Shown: positions 59,592 through 64,000 of the stretch, piece after piece
Numbering within the stretch: position 1 is the stretch's first letter
Layout: each line of letters begins with the position of its first letter
Position numbers and translations under genes: made by a program
Assembly (NCBI RefSeq): GCF_050113715.1
Contig: NZ_JBNJQR010000003.1
Location: 62,001-126,000, forward strand
Direction: 5' to 3'
Origin: Brevibacillus_H ginsengisoli
GTDB lineage: Bacteria; Bacillota; Bacilli; Brevibacillales; Brevibacillaceae
Length of the DNA stretch: 64,000 nt
Notes under the pieces: model-generated
Databases searched by the model: none
The model's input: only the letters and a program-made list of their open reading frames with translations
What the model was told of the DNA's origin: nothing

Positions 59592-59639
59592 GCGTTAAAA
59601 GCCAATTGGACTTAAAGCACAATGACACAACCTATAATC

Positions 59640-59826
59640 CCGTAGGTTTGGTGCTGGATAAACAGGCAGGTATCCTGACTCATAGTCATCGTTCCCTGCG
59701 TCTTCCCATCTCCATTGACAGTGACATATGCAGGGAGCTCTCTATTTACAGTGGCGGGAACCGTGCCGGAATTAAACCGGCTTCCCTATTATGTTGATGT
59801 CTACATCAACACCTGTTTACGCTCTA
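59640..59826 (-). promoter_or_regulatory. Cobalamin riboswitch controlling cbiMNQO
   Basis: Read on the minus strand: AATAGGGAAGCCGGT, TTCCGGCACGGTTCCCGCC, ACTGTAA and later GAGTCAGGATACCTGCCTG, the conserved core and 3' end of the B12 (AdoCbl) aptamer. AAACAGG near the 5' end pairs with CCTGTTT near the 3' end. A terminator follows at 59591-59552. Confidence 0.93.
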
Positions 59827-60094
59827 TGTAATTTTTCTTTGCGCCCTCAGTATAGCCCTTGCCGAGGGGTATGTCCATTGCATAAAGTGTGAATATTATT
59901 AGGTGATTGGTGCGATTCACAAAAGTTTCAATATTCGATAGTTAAAATGTTTTATGGATCAACATTTTTGATACAAGTAAAGAAATTCAATATTTGTCCA
60001 CTTGTTTCTCAGGGATTTCTGAGGTTAACTGAGAGCAACGGCAAGAGATTGCCTGGAAAATGAATGGAAAAAGTGAATATGAGAATTGTTGAAA

Positions 60095-60245
60095 GTGCTC
60101 AGGTCGCTGAGTTAAAAGGGAAATCGGTTAAAAGCCGATGCAGCCCCCGCTACTGTAATTGCTGACGAAATCGTACTGACCCACTGGGAAACCGGGAAGG
60201 GACGAGAGTAGGGTGAAGCATGAGCCAGGAAACCTGCTTTTAACT
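60095..60245 (+). promoter_or_regulatory. Cobalamin riboswitch controlling the cbiH operon
   Basis: AAAGGGAAATCGGTT, AAGCCGATGCAGCCCCCGC, TACTGTAA and GAGCCAGGAAACCTGC match the B12 aptamer. The closing stem is exact: GTTAAAAG (60111-60118) with CTTTTAAC (60236-60243). A terminator follows. The 260 bases back to the divergent riboswitch must hold two promoters, which I could not assign. Confidence 0.93.
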
Positions 60246-60317
60246 TCTTATCTAGTTCTTCGGAGGGAAGAATGGGTAGTATACCATCCAATTTATTTGG
60301 ATTTCCTATGCTCGAAC

Positions 60318-60356
60318 AAATCCTTAGCCCCTTTGAAGGCTAGGGATTTTTTTATT
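60318..60356 (+). terminator. Expression-platform terminator of the cbiH riboswitch
   Basis: AAATCCTTAGCC pairs with GGCTAGGGATTT and continues into T7, about 50 bases before the gene. Confidence 0.85.
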
Positions 60357-60408
60357 CGTTACCAGTAAATGTCAAGAGGCGAAAAATTATTGGAGGGTGG
60401 CGTTGTTG

Positions 60409-61347
60409 ATGGGCGGCAAGTTGCTCGTAATTGGATGTGGACCGGGAAGCATTAAGCATTTGACGGAAAGGGCGAGGGAAGCGATACAGGAAAGCGACTG
60501 CATCATTGGCTATAAAACCTACGTCGCGCTGATCGAGGAGCTGATTACTACCCAGGAAGTGGTCAGCAATGGCATGTCCGAAGAGGTCACGAGGGTGCAG
60601 GAGGCAGTCAGGCTTGCCCGACTCGGAAAAAAAGTAGCGGTTATCTCCAGTGGTGATGCCGGTGTATACGGAATGGCCGGACTTACTTACGAGATATTGA
60701 TCGAACAGGGTTGGTCAGGGGATGAGGATGAAGACGTGCAAGTGGAGATCATTCCCGGTGTTTCTGCCATCCAATCAAGTGCGTCGCTCTTGGGAGCACC
60801 ATTGATGCACGACGCTTGCACGATCAGTTTAAGTGATCACCTGACACCCTGGGAAGTGATCTCCAGACGGTTGGAAGCGGCGGCATATGCTGATTTTGTG
60901 ATTGCCCTGTACAATCCGAAAAGTGGACGCAGAACCGCACAGATTGAAGAGGCGCAGAAAATTCTGCTGCGTACCAAATCGCCGGACACGCCGGTTGGCC
61001 TGGTGAAAAACGCCTATCGGGAGCAGCAGGACATCACGATAACCACCCTGGGCGATATGCTCAACCATGAGATTGGGATGTTAACCACTGTGATTATCGG
61101 TAATTCTTCCACCTTTGTGAGCGCGAATAAACTGATCACGCCAAGAGGCTATCAAAATAAATACTCGCTTGTGGAAAGCGAACAACGATTAAAAAAACAT
61201 GAACGATTGCGGCATGAAAACGAGCCATGGGCCCTTCACCAAGGGAAAGCGGGTAATGCTAGCGACCCGACCTATACTATCGCGCTCGAAGCCTTGCAAA
61301 AAGCGGAGGATTATCAAACGAAGAGAAAGCTTGACGGGGAGGAATAA
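60409..61347 (+). CDS. cbiH: Precorrin-3B / cobalt-factor III C17-methyltransferase CbiH (CobJ)
   Basis: A 312-residue SAM-dependent corrin methyltransferase that contracts the ring and methylates C17. LLVIGCGPGSIKHLT at the start, SSGDAGVYGMAG, and ALYNPKSGRR are typical. About 60 residues at the C terminus exceed the usual 240-250 and are charged without an Fe-S motif. The start could be ATG 60409 or one of the TTG codons just before it (60403, 60406), since GGAGGG covers 60392-60397. It leads the corrin operon behind the riboswitch. Confidence 0.9.
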   Translation: MGGKLLVIGCGPGSIKHLTERAREAIQESDCIIGYKTYVALIEELITTQEVVSNGMSEEVTRVQEAVRLARLGKKVAVISSGDAGVYGMAGLTYEILIEQGWSGDEDEDVQVEIIPGVSAIQSSASLLGAPLMHDACTISLSDHLTPWEVISRRLEAAAYADFVIALYNPKSGRRTAQIEEAQKILLRTKSPDTPVGLVKNAYREQQDITITTLGDMLNHEIGMLTTVIIGNSSTFVSANKLITPRGYQNKYSLVESEQRLKKHERLRHENEPWALHQGKAGNASDPTYTIALEALQKAEDYQTKRKLDGEE

Positions 61348-61349
61348 GA

Positions 61350-62357
61350 GTGAAAGCGCTGTTAATGGTTGCCCATGGTAGCCGAGACCCGGAAGGAAAT
61401 GAGCGGGTTCTACAGTTTATCGAGTATCTGAAGCCATCGTTAGATCCCGACTTGCTGGTAGAGACGTGCTTTTTGGAGTTCGTAACGCCTGACATCCAGA
61501 TGGGCATCGACGCGTGTGTACGGCAAGGAGCCGAGCAGATCGTCGTTATTCCGATTATGCTTCTTCAGGCCGGACACTCGAAAATACATATCCCTGCCGC
61601 CATTGATGAGGCCAAAAAAAGATATCCCCAGCTCCATTTTACTTATGGCAGACCGATTGGAATTCATCCCGAGATACTGGAAATTTGCAGAGAACGGCTG
61701 GAGGAGATCGGCGAAGAACCGTTGTCGCCTGATCCACAAACGGCTGTGCTGCTGCTTGGCAGAGGCGGAAGCGATCCAGATGCCAACAGTGACTTGTACA
61801 AGATTTCACGCCTGTTATGGGAAAGGTTGGGCTACAAGCTCTTGGAGCCAGCCTTTATCGGGGTAACAGACCCGCTTATGGCGGAAGGAGTGGATCGTTT
61901 AATCAAGCTTGGCGCCAAAAAGGTGATCATTCTTCCCTACTTTTTGTTTACGGGTATCCTGATCAAGCGATTGGAGAAAATGATGGACGATTTTCGGAGC
62001 GCTTATCCGCACTGTGAATTCCAGCTGGCCGGATATTTGGGACTCCATAAACGGCTGGTTACCACTCTGTTGGATAGGATAGAGGAAGCCTTGCAGGATA
62101 AGGTCCGAATGAATTGTGATACCTGCCAGTACCGGATGGAGGCGGGGGAACTCATCGGCCATCATCACCATCACGACCACCATCATGGTGAAGAGCATCA
62201 TGCCTGCGATCATGGCCATCATGGTCATGGGAAACATGTTTGCTGCCATGATCACCACGGTCAGGGAGAACATGATTGTCATCATGGTCATCACGGCCAC
62301 GATCATGCTTGCCACCGAGAGCATCATCCGGTGCAAGTGGCGGCGAGCGACAAATGA
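61350..62357 (+). CDS. cbiX: Sirohydrochlorin cobaltochelatase CbiX, long form with MxCxxC and His-rich tail
   Basis: A 335-residue two-domain chelatase that inserts Co2+ into sirohydrochlorin early in the anaerobic B12 path. Active-site stretches are MVAHGSRDPEGN and LLQAGHSKIHIP; the second half repeats the fold (LLLGRGGSDPDAN). Near the end MNCDTCQYR gives an MxCxxC motif, as in the Fe-S form CbiX-L, and residues about 277-328 are mostly His with Asp, Gly and Cys, suited to metal storage. GTG 61350 lies 2 bases after the cbiH stop. Confidence 0.93.
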   Translation: MKALLMVAHGSRDPEGNERVLQFIEYLKPSLDPDLLVETCFLEFVTPDIQMGIDACVRQGAEQIVVIPIMLLQAGHSKIHIPAAIDEAKKRYPQLHFTYGRPIGIHPEILEICRERLEEIGEEPLSPDPQTAVLLLGRGGSDPDANSDLYKISRLLWERLGYKLLEPAFIGVTDPLMAEGVDRLIKLGAKKVIILPYFLFTGILIKRLEKMMDDFRSAYPHCEFQLAGYLGLHKRLVTTLLDRIEEALQDKVRMNCDTCQYRMEAGELIGHHHHHDHHHGEEHHACDHGHHGHGKHVCCHDHHGQGEHDCHHGHHGHDHACHREHHPVQVAASDK

Positions 62358-63130
62358 TTCTTTTACTAGCCGGAACAAGTGATGCGAGAATCCTTGCCCG
62401 ACTAATCAAGGAGCAGGGGATGAAGGTGACCGCCACTGTCGTCAATGAGCGGACAGCCAGAGAAATCGAACGCATAGGGGTACGGGTGCATGTAGGCAGA
62501 ATGTCTGCGGAAGCTTTTACGGAGATGATTCAGAAGCAAGGAATTACGGCAGTGGTAGATGCCAGCCATCCCTTTGCGGAGGAAGCGAGTCTGAACGCCA
62601 TACAAGCCACTGCTAACTGTCAGGTGCCCTATCTGAGGTACGAGCGGCCAAAGCTTGAGTTTATCCATTCATCCCTTATTCCGGTGGAAAGTTATCGGGA
62701 AGCCGCAGAACTAGCCACACAGAAGAAGGGAGTCATCCTGCTGACAACCGGAAGCAAAACACTCCCGCTGTTCGCCGAAAAGCTGAACAATCAACCGGAC
62801 ATTCGAGTGCTCACACGAATTCTGCCGCGAATGGAAAGCCTGCTGGTTTGTGAGAAACTCGGCTTTGCGCAGGAGAATATCATTGCGATCCAAGGGCCAT
62901 TTTCCAAGGAGCTGAACAAGGCGATCTATCAGCAATTTGGGGTCACCCTGATGATCACCAAAGAAAGTGGACAAGCCGGGTCAGTTGACGAAAAAGTGGC
63001 AGCAGCCATCGAGCTCGGTATCGAAACGATTATGATCAGACGTCCTTCCATCACGTACGGTACCGTGTATAGCCAGTACGAGGATGTGATTAAGCATTTA
63101 CAACGTATACGAGAGGAAGATGAGTCATGA
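62354..63130 (+). CDS. cbiJ: Precorrin-6A / cobalt-precorrin-6A reductase CbiJ (CobK)
   Basis: A 258-residue NAD(P)H-dependent reductase of the corrin ring. MILLLAGTSDARILARLI (nucleotide site), VDASHPFAEEAS and LLTTGSKTLPLF match the family, and the C-terminal half has the related ITKESGQAGSVDEK loop. ATG 62354 overlaps the cbiX stop (ATGA). A longer open frame to 62276 lies within the His-rich tail of cbiX and is not needed. Confidence 0.93.
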   Translation: MILLLAGTSDARILARLIKEQGMKVTATVVNERTAREIERIGVRVHVGRMSAEAFTEMIQKQGITAVVDASHPFAEEASLNAIQATANCQVPYLRYERPKLEFIHSSLIPVESYREAAELATQKKGVILLTTGSKTLPLFAEKLNNQPDIRVLTRILPRMESLLVCEKLGFAQENIIAIQGPFSKELNKAIYQQFGVTLMITKESGQAGSVDEKVAAAIELGIETIMIRRPSITYGTVYSQYEDVIKHLQRIREEDES

Positions 63131-63783
63131 TTGATTTTAAGACTCAGTTTACGCCGGAAACCATCCAGCCAAAGCAAATTGAAGGTCTCAGCTTTGAATT
63201 GATTAACGCGGAGATTGGTGAGCATTCCTACAACGCACAGCAGTATCCAATTGTCCAACGTGTGATTCACTCTTCGGCCGATTTTGAATTGGGGAAAAGC
63301 ATTCGCTTCCATCCTGATGCTGTCCAGGCAGGGATTCAAGCGATTCGCGCGGGGAAGAAAATCGTCGCGGATACTCAAATGGTGCAGGTGGGCATCAGTA
63401 AACCCCGATTGGCTAAATATGGATGCGAGGTGCTTAGCTACATATCGGATCCTGAAGTGGCCAAAGAAGCGGAGCGCCTGCAATTGACAAGGTCCATCAT
63501 CGCGATGAGAAAAGCGGTCAAGGAAGCGGAGGGCGGAATTTTTGCCATCGGGAACGCTCCGACCGCGCTGCTGGAGCTTATCCGGCTGATCAAAGAAGGG
63601 GAAGCCAAGCCCGGGTTGATCATCGGTTTTCCGGTTGGGTTCGTCTCTGCCGCGGAATCGAAAGCCGAGCTGATGCAGCTGGATGTTCCATATATTACCA
63701 ATGTAGGCCGGAAAGGCGGAAGTACTGTCGCCGTCGCCGCATTAAATGCTATTTCGATCATGGCGGACGCGGACAAGGTGTAG
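63127..63783 (+). CDS. cbiC: Precorrin-8X / cobalt-precorrin-8 methylmutase CbiC (CobH)
   Basis: A 218-residue enzyme that moves the methyl group from C11 to C12. The catalytic His is in QRVIHSSADFE, and ADTQMVQVGI and IGNAPTALLEL are conserved. ATG 63127 overlaps the cbiJ stop (ATGA). It is co-transcribed with the corrin genes. Confidence 0.95.
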   Translation: MIDFKTQFTPETIQPKQIEGLSFELINAEIGEHSYNAQQYPIVQRVIHSSADFELGKSIRFHPDAVQAGIQAIRAGKKIVADTQMVQVGISKPRLAKYGCEVLSYISDPEVAKEAERLQLTRSIIAMRKAVKEAEGGIFAIGNAPTALLELIRLIKEGEAKPGLIIGFPVGFVSAAESKAELMQLDVPYITNVGRKGGSTVAVAALNAISIMADADKV

Positions 63784-63786
63784 GCC

Positions 63787-64000
63787 ATGACAGAGAATGC
63801 GAACGAACGGGGAGAAAAAGCGCTTCGTCAGGGCTATACGACCGGAGCGTGTGCAACAGCCGCTACTAAAGCAGCGTTAACCGCCCTGATTACAGGGGAA
63901 TCACAAGCGGATGCAACGATTTTTCTGCCGGTTGGAAAATATGCAACCTTTACCATCACCTCCTGTGAGTGCCAGGAACAGCAAGTAACGGCAGGCACGA
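63787..64000 (+). CDS. cbiD: Cobalt-precorrin-5B C1-methyltransferase CbiD, N-terminal part (runs off window)
   Basis: The ATG at 63787, 3 bases after the cbiC stop, opens a frame that continues to the window end (71 residues seen). ALRQGYTTGACATAATKAAL (about residues 12-31) is the diagnostic CbiD start. CbiD methylates C1 in the cobalt-early path, in agreement with CbiX in this operon. Confidence 0.93.
   Translation, partial: MTENANERGEKALRQGYTTGACATAATKAALTALITGESQADATIFLPVGKYATFTITSCECQEQQVTAGT

Noticed and set aside
61899..62475. Overlapping minus-strand Met/Asp/His-rich open frames at the cbiX/cbiJ junction
   Set aside because: They are the complement of the His-rich repeat codons of cbiX (CAT/CAC read as ATG/GTG) and not real genes.
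1..64000. CRISPR arrays, rRNA genes, complete insertion sequences or prophage genes
   Set aside because: I saw no regularly spaced repeats, rRNA-like stretches, transposases or phage structural genes on either strand.

Overview
The window looks like chromosome of a spore-forming Firmicute, most like Brevibacillus or a close relative in Paenibacillales. This is inferred from moderate GC, strong AGGAGG-type ribosome sites with frequent GTG/TTG starts, a RacA-like protein, a Bacillus-type YtnP lactonase, and a Firmicutes-type ethanolamine locus with EutV/EutW. No taxonomic marker gene is present, so the genus is an inference.

Positions 1-35 kb are mostly ordinary core genes in short operons: a truncated kinase-like gene at the left edge, a YtnP-type lactonase, an MFS exporter, a GDSL esterase, a Bcr-type ABC exporter, an ECF sigma factor with a transmembrane anti-sigma factor and a readable self-type promoter, an XPB-like helicase, two CNNM/CorC-family metal exporters, a subtilase, SurE, ThpR, CheW, AzlCD, a TerC-family exporter behind a yybP-ykoY (Mn2+) riboswitch, a ZIP transporter, FabI, a UvrD-like helicase with an extra zinc-ribbon-like N terminus, metallo-hydrolases, acetyltransferases and a PgpA-like phosphatase. 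Two small genes (44 and 49 codons) lie in gaps. Two diverged copies of a palindromic element of about 200 bp occupy intergenic space at 12.0 and 18.0 kb.

Two tRNA genes (CAT and GAC anticodons) at 35.1-35.3 kb are followed by an AT-rich two-gene cassette: a 1064-residue PLD-nuclease/SF2-helicase/DUF3427 protein and a small Nudix hydrolase. It resembles a laterally acquired nucleic-acid-targeting, possibly anti-phage, module.

Positions 39.5-55.7 kb hold a complete ethanolamine microcompartment locus: eutG | eutSPVW | eutABCL, an eutK-like gene, eutE, eutM, eutT, eutD(pduL-type), an uncharacterised eut gene, eutN, a pduT-like gene, eutH and eutQ. Three leaders (before eutG, eutS and eutA) each carry two small hairpins with AxxGxx hexaloops, the second overlapping an intrinsic terminator. 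This is the RNA target expected for the ANTAR regulator EutV, which is activated by the EutW kinase. Several cargo enzymes carry terminal amphipathic helices of the encapsulation-peptide type.

Positions 56.8-64 kb supply the cofactor. A cobalt importer, cbiMNQO, runs on the minus strand and a corrin-ring operon, cbiH-cbiX-cbiJ-cbiC-cbiD (continuing off the window), runs on the plus strand. Each is preceded by its own cobalamin riboswitch and terminator. Together the last 25 kb links ethanolamine breakdown by the adenosylcobalamin enzyme EutBC with cobalt uptake, corrin synthesis and adenosylation (EutT).
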